From JANNPJ01 sp965200525 (GTDB taxonomy: Bacteria; Actinomycetota; Actinomycetes; Actinomycetales; Kineosporiaceae), in contig OZ241368.1 in the NCBI GenBank assembly GCA_965200525.1, forward strand, positions 5,642,001 to 5,706,000: DNA of 64,000 bases. Direction: 5' to 3'. A program made the translations under genes and the position numbers. Shown piece by piece: positions 51,428 through 60,479 of the stretch. The notes under the pieces were generated by a model, which saw nothing but the letters and a program-made list of their open reading frames with translations, had not been told where the DNA came from and made no database searches. Numbering within the stretch: position 1 is the first letter of the stretch; the number at the start of each line of letters is the position of its first letter.

Positions 51428-52828
51428 TCAGGAGGCTTCGGAGGCCGTCGACATGTTGTAACCCTCGACCCGCAGGGCCGGCATCGCCGTCCGGGTGAAC
51501 CACTCGCCCCACTCGCGGCCGAGCGTGATCTCGGTGGCCCCGGCGGCCTGGACCCGGCCGAGCAGGTCGACCGGGCTCTCGTTGAACCGGTAGTTGCCGG
51601 CCGCCCCGATCACCTCGCCGTTCTCGATCACGTAGACGCCGTCCCGGGTCAGGCCGGTCAGCAGCAGAGTCTGCGGATCCACCTCGCGGATGTACCACAG
51701 GCAGGTCAGCAGCAGGCCGCGGTCGGTGCCGGCCACCAGGTCGAGCGTGCTGCCGCTGCCGCCGGCCGCCTCCAGCACCAGGTTGTCGGCCGCCGGGACC
51801 ACGGGCAGCCCGGTCAGGCCGGCGGTGTGCCGAGTGGTCGGCAGCGCGGCCACGGCGCCGGCGTCGAGCCAGGTGGCTGCCGGGGCCGGCAAGCCGTTGT
51901 CGAAGACCGAGGCCATCGGGGAGGTGTCGCCGGTGAGCACCCGGTCGGCACACTCCAGGCCGGCCCGGGCCGGGTCGCTGAACAGGGTCAGGCCGGCCGC
52001 GCTGAGCCGGTCGCCGACGCGGGTGCCCCCACCGGGGCGGGAGAACACGCTGCGGCCCTCGTGGGCCGAGCGCGCGTCCGAGGACCAGAAGTAATACACC
52101 AGGAAGTCGGCCACCGCGGACGGCGGCAGCACGGTGTCGTAGCGGCCCGGCGGCAGGCTGACCGTGCGTTCCTGCCAGCCCAGCCGGGTGGCGATCTCGC
52201 CGTCCAGGGCCAGCACGTCGACGTCGGTGAAGTCACGGGTGGCCTGACCGACCCAGGCCGAGCGGGAGCGGGCGCCGGCCTTGCCGGTCAGCTCGATCGT
52301 GCCGCGCGGCTGCTCGTGCCGGTACCGCAGGCCGCCGCTGGTGCCGAGCCAGGTGGTGGTGATCTCGTGCAGGGCGAAACCGAACGACTCACGCTCCTGC
52401 TGCACCGACCGGCCGAACACCTCGCCCAGCGCCTCGGCCACCGCGGCCAGGGCGCCGGCGCCGGTCTCGGCCGCCGGATCGTCCCAGCCGGCCGTGGCCG
52501 AACCGGTGACGAACTCGGCCGCGTCCTCGGCCGGGGTCGACCGCCGGGCCAGCTGGGCCGCCTCGGCGACGAGCTCCTCGACGCCGGCCCGGTCCACGCC
52601 CTGCCGGCTGAGCACCCCGACCCCGGTGCCACCGTGGACCCCGGCCCCGACGATCACCGTCACCGAGCGGGCGGTGGTCAGGCCGTTGGTGGTGAGCCCG
52701 TTCAGGGCCCAGCGCAGGTTGACCGTCGACGTCTCCTCGACCAGGACGGCGGCGCCGGCCGAACCCAGTCGCGCCGCGGCGGCCAGGCCGGCCTCGACCA
52801 GGTCCTGGGCACTGCTGCGGGCCGTCAT
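51428..52828 (-). CDS. tldE: TldE/PmbA-like metalloprotease subunit
   Basis: A 466-residue member of the TldD/PmbA family, the TldE half that lacks the zinc HExxH motif. Visible parts are RWALNGLTTNGLTTARSVTVIV, LPPGRYDTVLPPSAVADFL, GDTSPMASVFDNGLP and GLLLTCLWYIREVDPQTLLLTGLTRDGVYVIENG near the C-terminus. TldD-TldE heterodimers trim peptides, for example microcin and CcdA. ATG 52828 overlaps the tldD stop as ATGA. Confidence 0.92.
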   Translation of the reverse strand: MTARSSAQDLVEAGLAAAARLGSAGAAVLVEETSTVNLRWALNGLTTNGLTTARSVTVIVGAGVHGGTGVGVLSRQGVDRAGVEELVAEAAQLARRSTPAEDAAEFVTGSATAGWDDPAAETGAGALAAVAEALGEVFGRSVQQERESFGFALHEITTTWLGTSGGLRYRHEQPRGTIELTGKAGARSRSAWVGQATRDFTDVDVLALDGEIATRLGWQERTVSLPPGRYDTVLPPSAVADFLVYYFWSSDARSAHEGRSVFSRPGGGTRVGDRLSAAGLTLFSDPARAGLECADRVLTGDTSPMASVFDNGLPAPAATWLDAGAVAALPTTRHTAGLTGLPVVPAADNLVLEAAGGSGSTLDLVAGTDRGLLLTCLWYIREVDPQTLLLTGLTRDGVYVIENGEVIGAAGNYRFNESPVDLLGRVQAAGATEITLGREWGEWFTRTAMPALRVEGYNMSTASEAS

Positions 52829-54339
52829 CGTGCTCCCTCGTCCCGGGTGTTGAGAATCTTCACGCCTTCGAACAGCGCTGACGGCGCGCCGTGGCTGACC
52901 CAGGCGCTCTGCCCGGGCTGGGCCTTGCCACAGTTCGAGGCCCCGCCCAGGTAGTAGGTCTGCTCGCCGCCGAGGGCCTTCATCGAGCCCCAGAAGGCCG
53001 GCGTCGAGCCCTGGTAGGCGGCGTCCTTGACCTGGCCGGCCAGCTCGCCGTTGCTGATCCGGTAGAACCGCTGGCCGGTGAACTGGAAGTTGTACCGCTG
53101 CATGTCGATCGACCACGACTTGTCGCCGACCACGTACAGCCCGCGGGACACCCCCGCGATCAGCTCGGCGGTGGACGGCCCGTCGTCACCGTCGGGCCCG
53201 GTGCCCGGTCTCAGGCTCACGTTGGCCATCCGCTGCACCGGCACGGTCAGGGCCGAGTCGGCGTAGGCGCAGCCGTTGGACGCCGCGAACCCGCACTTGG
53301 CCGCCATCGCCCGGTCGAGCTGGAACCCGGCCAGCACGCCGTCCTTGACGATGTCCCAGGACCGGGTGGCCACGCCCTCGTCGTCGAAGCCGATCGTGGC
53401 CCCGCCGTGCTCGGAGGTCCGGTCACCGGTGATGTTCATCAGCTCGCTGCCGTACCGGAACGCGCCGACCCCGCTGAGCCGGGCGAACGACGTCCCGGCG
53501 TAGGCGGCCTCGTACCCGAGGGAGCGATCCAGCTCGGTGGCGTGCCCGACCGACTCGTGAATTGTCAGCCAGAGGTTGCTCGGATCGATCACCAGGTCGT
53601 AGTCGCCGGCCGTGACGCTCGGCGCGGCCAGCCGCTCGGCCAGCAGGGTGGGCAGCTCGGCGATCTCACCGGCCCAGTCCCAGCCGTCGCCGTCCAGGTA
53701 CTCCCAGCCCCGGGCGGTCGGCGGCCCGAGGGTGCGCATCGTCTCCGGGCCGTCCGCACCGATCGCCAGCACGCTGATCTCCGGCTCGATCAGCACCCGC
53801 TGCTGGCGGGTCACGGTGCCGGCCAGATCGGCGTAGAACTTCTGCTCCTTGGCCAGGTGCACGCTCAGGTCGGCGTGGTCCACCACCGGGGCGGCCAGCA
53901 GCGTGGCCGCCCACTCGGCCAGCTGGGCGGCCCGCTGGTCGACCGGGATGTCGAACGGGTCGCGGCGGTACGACGACACCCAGCGGACGTCGTGGTGCAC
54001 CGGCTCGGGGGCCAGCTCGACCCGCTCCTGGACCAGCGGGCGGGAGATCCGGGCCACCTGCAGGGCCCGCTCGGCCGTGCGCACCGCCGCCTCGGGGGTC
54101 AGCTCGTCGGTGGCGGCGAACCCCCACACGCCGTCCAGCAGCACCCGGACCGCGAGGCCGCTGCTCTGCCCGTCGGAGGCCGAGGTCAGGGTGGTGTCAC
54201 GCAGCACCATCCGGCCGCCGCGCATCCGCTGCACCCGCAGGTCGGCGTGCTGGGCGCCGGCCGCGCGGGCGTGCTGCAGGGCGGCATCGGCCAGGGTGTC
54301 GAGCGGCAGGGCCAGGAAGTCGGCGTCCAGCTCACTCAT
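52825..54339 (-). CDS. tldD: TldD-like metalloprotease subunit
   Basis: A 504-residue TldD with the zinc motif H261-E-S-V-G-H266 (LTIHESVGHATELDRSLGYE). It starts MSELDADFLALPLDTLADAALQHARAAGAQHAD, and has EPEISVLAIG and the C-terminal AFWGSMKALGGEQTYYLGGASNCGKAQPGQ, where cysteine and glycine are conserved. It overlaps both neighbours by four bases, so quinone reductase, TldD and TldE are translated together. No small modified-peptide precursor was seen nearby. Confidence 0.95.
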   Translation of the reverse strand: MSELDADFLALPLDTLADAALQHARAAGAQHADLRVQRMRGGRMVLRDTTLTSASDGQSSGLAVRVLLDGVWGFAATDELTPEAAVRTAERALQVARISRPLVQERVELAPEPVHHDVRWVSSYRRDPFDIPVDQRAAQLAEWAATLLAAPVVDHADLSVHLAKEQKFYADLAGTVTRQQRVLIEPEISVLAIGADGPETMRTLGPPTARGWEYLDGDGWDWAGEIAELPTLLAERLAAPSVTAGDYDLVIDPSNLWLTIHESVGHATELDRSLGYEAAYAGTSFARLSGVGAFRYGSELMNITGDRTSEHGGATIGFDDEGVATRSWDIVKDGVLAGFQLDRAMAAKCGFAASNGCAYADSALTVPVQRMANVSLRPGTGPDGDDGPSTAELIAGVSRGLYVVGDKSWSIDMQRYNFQFTGQRFYRISNGELAGQVKDAAYQGSTPAFWGSMKALGGEQTYYLGGASNCGKAQPGQSAWVSHGAPSALFEGVKILNTRDEGAR

Positions 54340-55355
54340 CGGGCCGGCGTCCCGGTCGGGTCGAGCTCGGCCGCCGGCTGGTTGACGTCGAGGATCAGCT
54401 TGCCCGTCGTCTGCCGGCTGCGCAGCGCGTCGTGAGCCTTAGCCGCGTCGGCCAGGGCGTAGCTGCCACCGGTGATCGGCTTCAGCCGGCCGGCCCGGAT
54501 CATCGAGGTGAGCTCCTCCAGCGGGGCGCCCAGGCCGCCGGGCAGACCGAGCGCGTGCACCAGCCAGAAGCCGCTGACCGACCGCGAGGTGCCCATCAGC
54601 TTGGCCGCGCTGATCGGCGCGGCGGCCTCGCGCGAGGCCATCCCGAATACGGCCAGCCGGCCCAGCGGCCGCAGCGCCGACAGCGAGCCGTCGAAGACGT
54701 GCCCACCGATCATCTCCAGCACGACGTCGACCGGCCGGCCGCCGTTGGCCTCGCGCAGCGCGTGGGTGACCTGCTTCGCGTCCGTCGTCGCGGAGATGTC
54801 GATCGCGACGTCGGCGCCGAGCGAGCGGACTAGCTCGCACTTCTCCTCGCCCGAGGCCGTCCCGATGATCCGGCCCGCACCCCAGGCCCGGGCCAGCTGG
54901 ACGGCGATGTTGCCGACCCCGCCGGCGGCCGAGTGGATGACCACGGTCTCGCCGGGGGCCAGGTGGGTGCTGGTCCGCAGCAGGTGCCAGGCGGTGGTGC
55001 CCTGGACCAGCAGGGCCAGCGCCTCGGCGTCGCTCAGCCCGTCGTCCAGCGGGTAGCACAGCGACGGCTGGGCCACGGCCTGCTCCGCGTAGCCGCCGTT
55101 GCCGGACAGCAGGGCCAGCACCCGGGTGCCGGCCAGTTCGCCGTCCCGGACCCGGCCGACCACCTCCGACCCGGGGATCAGGGGCAGGTGCTGCGGGGCG
55201 AGGTAGGAGTCCTCGGTCTGGTGGGTGTCGGCGTAGTTCACCCCCGCCGAGTGGACGTCGATCAACAGCTCGCCGGCCTGGGGCGACGGCTCGTCGATGT
55301 CGGTGAGGCGGAGAACCTCCGGACCTCCGAACGCGGTTATCTGCACGGCTCGCAC
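54336..55355 (-). CDS. zinc-free quinone oxidoreductase (MDR family)
   Basis: A 339-residue medium-chain reductase of the quinone oxidoreductase type. It has the N-terminal GroES-like domain (RAVQITAFGGPEVLRL, HSAGVNYADTHQTEDSY) and a nucleotide-binding domain with HSAAGGVGNIAVQLARAWGAG. Structural zinc ligands are absent, as expected for NADPH-quinone reductases. TAGCGT lies six bases before GTG 55355, so this gene starts the leaderless operon leading into tldD-tldE. Confidence 0.9.
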   Translation of the reverse strand: MRAVQITAFGGPEVLRLTDIDEPSPQAGELLIDVHSAGVNYADTHQTEDSYLAPQHLPLIPGSEVVGRVRDGELAGTRVLALLSGNGGYAEQAVAQPSLCYPLDDGLSDAEALALLVQGTTAWHLLRTSTHLAPGETVVIHSAAGGVGNIAVQLARAWGAGRIIGTASGEEKCELVRSLGADVAIDISATTDAKQVTHALREANGGRPVDVVLEMIGGHVFDGSLSALRPLGRLAVFGMASREAAAPISAAKLMGTSRSVSGFWLVHALGLPGGLGAPLEELTSMIRAGRLKPITGGSYALADAAKAHDALRSRQTTGKLILDVNQPAAELDPTGTPAR

Positions 55356-55361
55356 TCTCCG

Positions 55362-55367
55362 ACGCTA
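55362..55367 (-). promoter_or_regulatory. -10 hexamer TAGCGT of the quinone reductase-tldDE operon
   Basis: On the minus strand TAGCGT, six bases, then GTG 55355. No ribosome site is present. Confidence 0.55.
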
Positions 55368-55469
55368 TCGCCTTACGGGGGCCGGAGGACGGCTCGAAGG
55401 CGGCCCGGGTATCGACGGCGGGCCCTTCCTGCCCTGTGGACGGTGCTGCGGGGGTCGGTGTGGATCAGC

Positions 55470-55475
55470 TAGCGT
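55470..55475 (+). promoter_or_regulatory. candidate -10 TAGCGT for fabG-inhA
   Basis: TAGCGT is 72 bases before the fabG start and gives a leader of about 65 bases that includes GGAGAGG. A matching -35 is not evident. Confidence 0.35.
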
Positions 55476-55547
55476 CACGCCCGGAAGGCTCGGGAAGAGT
55501 CGGGAATTGTCAGCACGTCCCAGGAATCGGTGGAGAGGAACGACGCG

Positions 55548-56252
55548 ATGGCCCGCAGTGTGCTCGTGACCGGGGGTAATCGTGGCATCGGCCTGGCCAT
55601 CGCCCGGGCCTTCGAGAAGGACGGCGACAACGTGACCGTCACCTACCGCAGCGGCGAGCCGCCGGCCGGGCTGGCCGGGGTGGTCTGCGAGGTGACCGAC
55701 AGCGACTCCGTGAAGGAGGCGTTCGCCCAGGTCGAGAAGGATCAAGGCCCGGTCGAGGTGCTCGTCGCCAACGCCGGCATCACCCGCGACCAGCTCCTGA
55801 TGCGGATGAGCGACGACGACTACGAATCGGTGGTCGCGACCAACCTAGGCGGCACCTTCCGCTGCGTGCGGGCCGCCAGCCGCTCGATGATCCGCAAGCG
55901 GTACGGCCGGATCGTGCTGGTCGGCAGCGTGGTCGGGCTGTACGGATCGCCGGGCCAGGTCAACTACGCGGCGACCAAGTCGGGCCTGGTCGGCATGGCC
56001 CGCTCGATCAGCCGTGAACTCGGCGGGCGGGGGATCACGGCCAACGTGGTCGCGCCCGGCTTCATCGACACCGACATGACGGCGGCCCTGCCCGAGGACC
56101 GGAAGACCGCCTACCTCGCGGCCATCCCGGCCGGCCGGTTCGGCGCGGTCGACGACGTCGCCAGCGCCGTGCGGTTCCTCGCCTCGGACGCCGCCTCGTA
56201 CATCACCGGGACGGTGCTGCCGATCGACGGCGGCATGGGCATGGGTCACTGA
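55548..56252 (+). CDS. fabG: 3-oxoacyl-ACP reductase FabG1/MabA
   Basis: A 234-residue beta-ketoacyl reductase. The NADP motif is TGGNRGIG (8-15), NAG is at 75-77, and the catalytic residues are S127, Y140 and K144 (SVVGLYGSPGQVNYAATKSGL). The pairing with inhA directly downstream identifies it as the MabA-type reductase of FAS-II. ATG 55548 is chosen over 55530 because GGAGAGG precedes it and the family begins MARSVLVTGG. The stop lies within an 11-nt tandem repeat. Confidence 0.95.
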   Translation: MARSVLVTGGNRGIGLAIARAFEKDGDNVTVTYRSGEPPAGLAGVVCEVTDSDSVKEAFAQVEKDQGPVEVLVANAGITRDQLLMRMSDDDYESVVATNLGGTFRCVRAASRSMIRKRYGRIVLVGSVVGLYGSPGQVNYAATKSGLVGMARSISRELGGRGITANVVAPGFIDTDMTAALPEDRKTAYLAAIPAGRFGAVDDVASAVRFLASDAASYITGTVLPIDGGMGMGH

Positions 56253-56298
56253 GCCGTCACTGAGCGGTCACTGCGCCGTCACTGAGCTGTCACTGCGA
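56244..56298 (+). repeat. five tandem 11-nt repeats spanning the fabG stop
   Basis: GTCACTGAGCC, GTCACTGAGCG, GTCACTGCGCC, GTCACTGAGCT and GTCACTGCGAA follow one another. The first copy holds the fabG stop and the last ends just before the inhA ribosome site. The array fills almost the whole fabG-inhA spacer. Confidence 0.92.
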
Positions 56299-56311
56299 AA
56301 GAGGAATGACA

Positions 56312-57076
56312 ATGGGTCTGCTCGAGGGTAAGAAGCTCCTGATCACCGGGGTTCTGATGGAGTCGTCGATCGCCTTCCACGCGGCCCGGGTGGCTCAGCA
56401 GGAGGGGGCCGAGGTGGTGCTCAGCTCGTTCGGCCGGGCCGCCAAGATCACCCAGACGATCGCCAAGCGGCTGCCGACCACGCCGCCGGTGATCGAGCTC
56501 GACGTCACCAGTGACGAGGACCTGGTCGCCCTGCCCACCCGGCTCGGCGAGCACTTCGACACGCTCGACGGCGTGCTGCACTCGATCGGGTTCGCCCCGC
56601 AGTCCGCGATGGGCGGCAACTTTCTCAACACCACCTGGGACGACGTCGCCACGGCGGTGCACATCTCGGCGTTCTCGTACAAGTCGCTGGCGGTGGCCGC
56701 GGCGCCGATGATGCCCAACGGCGGCAGCATCGTCGGCCTGACCTTCGACGCCCGGTTCGCCTGGCCGGTCTACGACTGGATGGGCGTGGCCAAGGCGGCG
56801 CTGGAGTCGACCTCGCGCTACCTGGCCCGCGACCTGGGCCCGAAGAAGATCCGGGTCAACATCGTCGCGGCCGGCCCGCTGCGGACCACCGCGGCCAAGA
56901 ACATCCCCGGCTTCTCCGACTTCGACCGGATCTGGCAGGAGAAGGCCCCCCTCGGCTGGGACGTGTCCGACCCGGAGCCGACCGCCCGGGCCTGCGTGGC
57001 CCTGATGTCGGACTGGTTCCCGGCCAGCACCGCATCGGTGTTCCACGTCGACGGCGGCGTCCACGCCATGGGCTGA
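56312..57076 (+). CDS. inhA: enoyl-ACP reductase InhA
   Basis: A 254-residue NADH-dependent enoyl-ACP reductase of FAS-II. Active-site residues Y154 and K161 sit in PVYDWMGVAKAALES, matching Y158/K165 of M. tuberculosis InhA. The cofactor region is GVLMESSIAFHAARVAQQEGA, and HSIGFAPQS contains S91, the position equivalent to the S94 linked to isoniazid resistance. ATG 56312 is preferred to 56306 because AGAGGA lies six bases before it. Confidence 0.96.
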   Translation: MGLLEGKKLLITGVLMESSIAFHAARVAQQEGAEVVLSSFGRAAKITQTIAKRLPTTPPVIELDVTSDEDLVALPTRLGEHFDTLDGVLHSIGFAPQSAMGGNFLNTTWDDVATAVHISAFSYKSLAVAAAPMMPNGGSIVGLTFDARFAWPVYDWMGVAKAALESTSRYLARDLGPKKIRVNIVAAGPLRTTAAKNIPGFSDFDRIWQEKAPLGWDVSDPEPTARACVALMSDWFPASTASVFHVDGGVHAMG

Positions 57077-57177
57077 GCCCCATGTGCTCGCCCCGCGCGG
57101 CGGCGTCGGGGCCGACGTGGGGCCGGCGGCCGATAAATGAGGGGCGGGGGAGGGCTGCGGCCGGGGAGACTCTCCGG

Positions 57178-57753
57178 ATGACGCCATCTGAGATCAGCCT
57201 GCCCGAGATCGACCAGGCCGCCGACGGCAGCGGAACCGAGAACGGTGTGCTGGGCGACGGGATCGCCGAGGGCGCGCATCTCGGGGACGAGCGGACGGCG
57301 CTGCTCGGCTTCCTGCAGCGGCAGCGCGACCTGGTCGCCTGGAAGGTCAAGGGCGTACCGGATGACGTGCTGCGCTCGGTCTCGACGCCGACCGGGCTCA
57401 CTCTGCACGGGCTGGTCCGGCACCTGGAGCACGTCGAACGGTCCTGGATCCGGGACACTTTCGCCGGACAGACCGACCTGCCCTACGCCTGGACCGACGA
57501 CGACCCGGACGGCGAACTCCACGTGCCGGAGGGGATCACGATGGCTCAGCTGCTGGCCGACTACGCGGCCGAGTCGAAGCTCTGCGACGAGGTGATCGCG
57601 GCGGTGTCGCTGGACGACCGGTCCGTGCACCGCGGCCGCAACCTGCGCTGGATCGTGATTCACCTGATCGAGGAGACGGCCCGGCACCTCGGCCACATCG
57701 ACCTGCTCCGCGAGAACGCCGACGGCTCGGTCGGCGAGGACCCGGAAGGCTGA
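57178..57753 (+). CDS. DinB-fold protein (DUF664 type)
   Basis: A 191-residue protein of the DinB/mycothiol-dependent maleylpyruvate isomerase-like four-helix fold. The potential metal histidines lie in LTLHGLVRHLEHVERSWIRD and WIVIHLIEETARHLGHIDLLRE, the typical spacing. The first 40 residues are acidic and not conserved. ATG 57178 is chosen because GGGGAG lies upstream; the longer frame from 57082 has no support. Its substrate is unknown; relatives include thiol transferases using mycothiol or bacillithiol. Confidence 0.85.
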   Translation: MTPSEISLPEIDQAADGSGTENGVLGDGIAEGAHLGDERTALLGFLQRQRDLVAWKVKGVPDDVLRSVSTPTGLTLHGLVRHLEHVERSWIRDTFAGQTDLPYAWTDDDPDGELHVPEGITMAQLLADYAAESKLCDEVIAAVSLDDRSVHRGRNLRWIVIHLIEETARHLGHIDLLRENADGSVGEDPEG

Positions 57754-57799
57754 GCCCTTCAGTCCGTCAGCTCCGCAGCCCGTCAGCCTCTCGGCCCGT

Positions 57800-58345
57800 T
57801 CAACCCCTCGGGACGACGAACTTCTCCAGGACGGCGTTGCCCCGGCCCAGGTCGGCCCACTCGCCGCTCAGCCGCAGCACCGCGATCGCGCCGGTCGGGT
57901 ACTTGGCCCTGAGCCGGGCCAAGGCCCCGGCGTCCGAGTCCGGGCCGGCCAGCCCGCCGGCCGTCCCCGACATGGTCGGCTCGTGGCCGATCACCAGCAG
58001 CGTGCCGACGTCGGCCGGGACAGCCCGGACGACGTCCACCAGTTCCTGGGGGTCGGCGCCGTAGAGCTCGGGCACCACCCGGAACGGCGGCACCGGGTCG
58101 AGGCCGGCCGACACCAGTTGCCAGGTCTGGCGGGTGCGCCGGGCCGGGGAGCAGAGCACACTGTCGATCCCGAGCCGGGCCAGTTCCGGGCCGGCGGCGG
58201 TGGCGTCCCGCCGGCCGCGCTCGGCCAGCGGGCGCTCGGCGTCGTCGATCCCCGGCGGCCAGTCCGACTTGGCGTGCCGCAGCAGCACCAGCCGGCGCTC
58301 GCCGGAAGTTTCGTGAGCGCCGGGCCCGGCGCCGGCCGGGCTCAC
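57800..58345 (-). CDS. SixA-type phosphohistidine phosphatase
   Basis: A 181-residue histidine phosphatase. The catalytic motif is R-H24-AKSDW (LVLLRHAKSDWP), with GHEP as the second histidine region and SPARRTRQTW as the SixA-like arginine segment. GTG 58345 overlaps the serB stop as GTGA, so the pair is coupled. SixA removes phosphate from phosphohistidine in phosphorelays; the target here is unknown. Confidence 0.9.
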   Translation of the reverse strand: MSPAGAGPGAHETSGERRLVLLRHAKSDWPPGIDDAERPLAERGRRDATAAGPELARLGIDSVLCSPARRTRQTWQLVSAGLDPVPPFRVVPELYGADPQELVDVVRAVPADVGTLLVIGHEPTMSGTAGGLAGPDSDAGALARLRAKYPTGAIAVLRLSGEWADLGRGNAVLEKFVVPRG

Positions 58346-59586
58346 CGGAACTCCGAGAGGCCGGCCGCTTCCGACTGCGAGTCGGCCTCCTCGACCTCGG
58401 CCCGGGGGATGCCCAGCAGGTACAGCACGGCGTCCAGGTAGGGCACGTTGACGGTGGTGTCGGCCTGCTCGCGGACCATCGGTTTGGCGTTGAAGGCCAC
58501 CCCGAGGCCGGCCGCGGCCAGCATGTCGAGGTCGTTGGCGCCGTCCCCGATCGCGACCGTGCGGGCCATCGGCAAGCCCTCGGCCGCGGCGAACCGGCGC
58601 AGGGCGGCGGCCTTGGCCGGCCGGTCGATGATCTCGCCGATCACCCGCCCGGTGAGCACGCCGTCCACGATCTCGAGCTGGTTGGCGGCCACGTGCTTGA
58701 TCCCGAGCTCCGCCGCCAGCGGGGCCACCACTTCGAGGAACCCGCCGGAGACCACGCCCAGGGTCAGGCCGAGCCGCAGCAGGGTCCGGCACAGGGTCCG
58801 GGCCCCGGGGGTCAGCCGGACGGCGTCCCGGACCTGATAGATCACCGACTCCGGCAACCCGGCCAAGCACTGGACCCGTTCGTGCAGGCTCTGGGCGAAG
58901 TCGAGCTCGCCGCGCATCGCTCGCTGGGTCACCGCGGCCACTTCGGTCGCCCGCCCGGCGTGGGCGGCCAGCAGCTCGATCACCTCGTCCTGGATCAGGG
59001 TCGAGTCGACGTCCATCACGACCAGGCGCCGACCCCGCCGGGCCAGCCCGGCCGGGGAGACCGCGACGTCCACCCGGTGGGCCACTGCCTCCAGGGTCAG
59101 GCCGCGGCGCAGTTCTTCCGGGTCGCCGCCGGAGACGTCGAGCTCCAGGGTGGTCACCGGGAACCGGGACAGCCGCCGGACCCGGTCGATGTTGGCTCCC
59201 TGGGCCGCGATCCGGCCGGCCACCGCGGCCACCGCGACCGGCAGCACCGGTGCGCCGAGCAGAGTCACGTGCAGCCGGTTCTTGCGCCGGGGGGCGTTGT
59301 CGCCGGTTCCGGCCACCCCGCTGACCCGGAGCCCGAGCGCACCGCCGGCCCGGTTGACCGCGGCCAGCACGGCCCCCTCGTCCGGGCCCGCGGTGACCAG
59401 CACGGCCAGGGTGAGGTGGCCGCGGACCACCACCTGCTCGACGTCCAGCACCTCGATCCCGGGCAGCGAGAGCGCGTCGAACACGGCCGTCGTCACCCCG
59501 GGCCGGTCGGGCCCGGTCAGGGTGAACAGCACGGTTCGGGCCTGGTCGGAGGCGGTGCCGGGCGGGTTTGCGGCCTCTGTCGTCAC
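58342..59586 (-). CDS. serB: phosphoserine phosphatase SerB with tandem ACT domains
   Basis: A 414-residue enzyme. Two ACT domains (about 18-90 and 103-175) precede the HAD phosphatase domain with D192-x-D194 (VVMDVDSTLIQDEVIELLAAHAG), SGGFLEVVAPLA and GDGANDLDMLAAAGLGVAFNAKP. It makes serine from phosphoserine. GTG 59586 (MTTEAANPPG) is chosen because TAGCCT lies seven bases before it; 227 codons of open frame upstream are antisense noise over the next gene. Confidence 0.94.
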   Translation of the reverse strand: MTTEAANPPGTASDQARTVLFTLTGPDRPGVTTAVFDALSLPGIEVLDVEQVVVRGHLTLAVLVTAGPDEGAVLAAVNRAGGALGLRVSGVAGTGDNAPRRKNRLHVTLLGAPVLPVAVAAVAGRIAAQGANIDRVRRLSRFPVTTLELDVSGGDPEELRRGLTLEAVAHRVDVAVSPAGLARRGRRLVVMDVDSTLIQDEVIELLAAHAGRATEVAAVTQRAMRGELDFAQSLHERVQCLAGLPESVIYQVRDAVRLTPGARTLCRTLLRLGLTLGVVSGGFLEVVAPLAAELGIKHVAANQLEIVDGVLTGRVIGEIIDRPAKAAALRRFAAAEGLPMARTVAIGDGANDLDMLAAAGLGVAFNAKPMVREQADTTVNVPYLDAVLYLLGIPRAEVEEADSQSEAAGLSEFR

Positions 59587-59593
59587 GCCCTCG

Positions 59594-59599
59594 AGGCTA
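59594..59599 (-). promoter_or_regulatory. -10 hexamer TAGCCT of serB
   Basis: On the minus strand TAGCCT, seven bases, then GTG 59586. Confidence 0.55.
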
Positions 59600-59621
59600 G
59601 TGCAGGCGGACCGGCCTCGAC

Positions 59622-60479
59622 TCAGCGGTTGACCTCGTCGCGCCAGGCCAGCCAGTCGCGCAGCGGGCCCAAGTCGTAACCGGGCCCGCCGCTGCGCACG
59701 TTGAACAGGGTGAAGCCGGCGGCCAGCAGTTCGGGGCCGAGCCGGTCGGGCCCGACGGCCACCGACGGGGTGCCGCCGCTGGTCGGCGCCCCGGCCACGG
59801 TCGACCGCTCGATGCTCGCCGGATCGCGGCCCTCGCGGGTACACCAGTCGTCGAGGATCGCGCTCTTGCGGCGGAGAAAGTCGGGTTCGCCAATGGCGTG
59901 CCAGATGTCCGCGTGCCGGGCCGCGTAGCACAGCGTCCGCCGCTCGCCCGAACCGCCGATCAGCAGCGGGATCGGCCGGGTCGGCGGCGGGTTGAGCCGG
60001 CCCCAACGGCTGAGGATCCGGTCGATCGCCTGCTCCAGGTCGTCCAGCCGTTCCTTGGGTGAGCCGAACTCGTAGCCGTACTCGGCGTAGTCGCGCTCGG
60101 CCCAGCCCGCACCGAGCCCGAGGATCAGCCGGCCGCGGCTGATCTGGTCGAGGGTGCGGGCCATGTCGGCCAGCAGGTCGGGGTTGCGGAAACCGACCGG
60201 CGTCACCAGGGGAGCGAGCTGCACCCGGGACGTCGCCTCGGCCCAGGCCGCGAGCATGGTCCAGCACTCGAAGTGCTTGCCGTCGAGGTCGCCGAACAGG
60301 GGAAAGAAGTGTTCCCAGTTGGTGACGACGTCGGCGCCCGCCTCCTCGGCCGCCACCACGGCCCGGCGGATCTCGCGGTACTCGGCGTGCTGGGGCTGGA
60401 CGCTGAGGGCGATCCGCACCGGCCGGGTGGCCGGCCTGGAAGTGGCTTCAGAAAGGGGCGAATCAGGCGTTCTGCTCAT
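59622..60479 (-). CDS. luciferase-like F420-dependent oxidoreductase, copy 1
   Basis: A 285-residue luciferase-like monooxygenase-family protein. Key segments are VRIALSVQPQHAEYREIRRAV, NWEHFFPLFGDLDGKHFECWTMLAAWAEATSRVQLAPLV, LILGLGAGWAERDYAEYGYEF and PIPLLIGGSGERRTLCYAARHADIW. This matches the F420-dependent group rather than flavin luciferases. It is highly similar to the following gene, with which it overlaps by 17 bases. The first 22 residues are extra compared with copy 2. Substrate unknown. Confidence 0.88.
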   Translation of the reverse strand: MSRTPDSPLSEATSRPATRPVRIALSVQPQHAEYREIRRAVVAAEEAGADVVTNWEHFFPLFGDLDGKHFECWTMLAAWAEATSRVQLAPLVTPVGFRNPDLLADMARTLDQISRGRLILGLGAGWAERDYAEYGYEFGSPKERLDDLEQAIDRILSRWGRLNPPPTRPIPLLIGGSGERRTLCYAARHADIWHAIGEPDFLRRKSAILDDWCTREGRDPASIERSTVAGAPTSGGTPSVAVGPDRLGPELLAAGFTLFNVRSGGPGYDLGPLRDWLAWRDEVNR

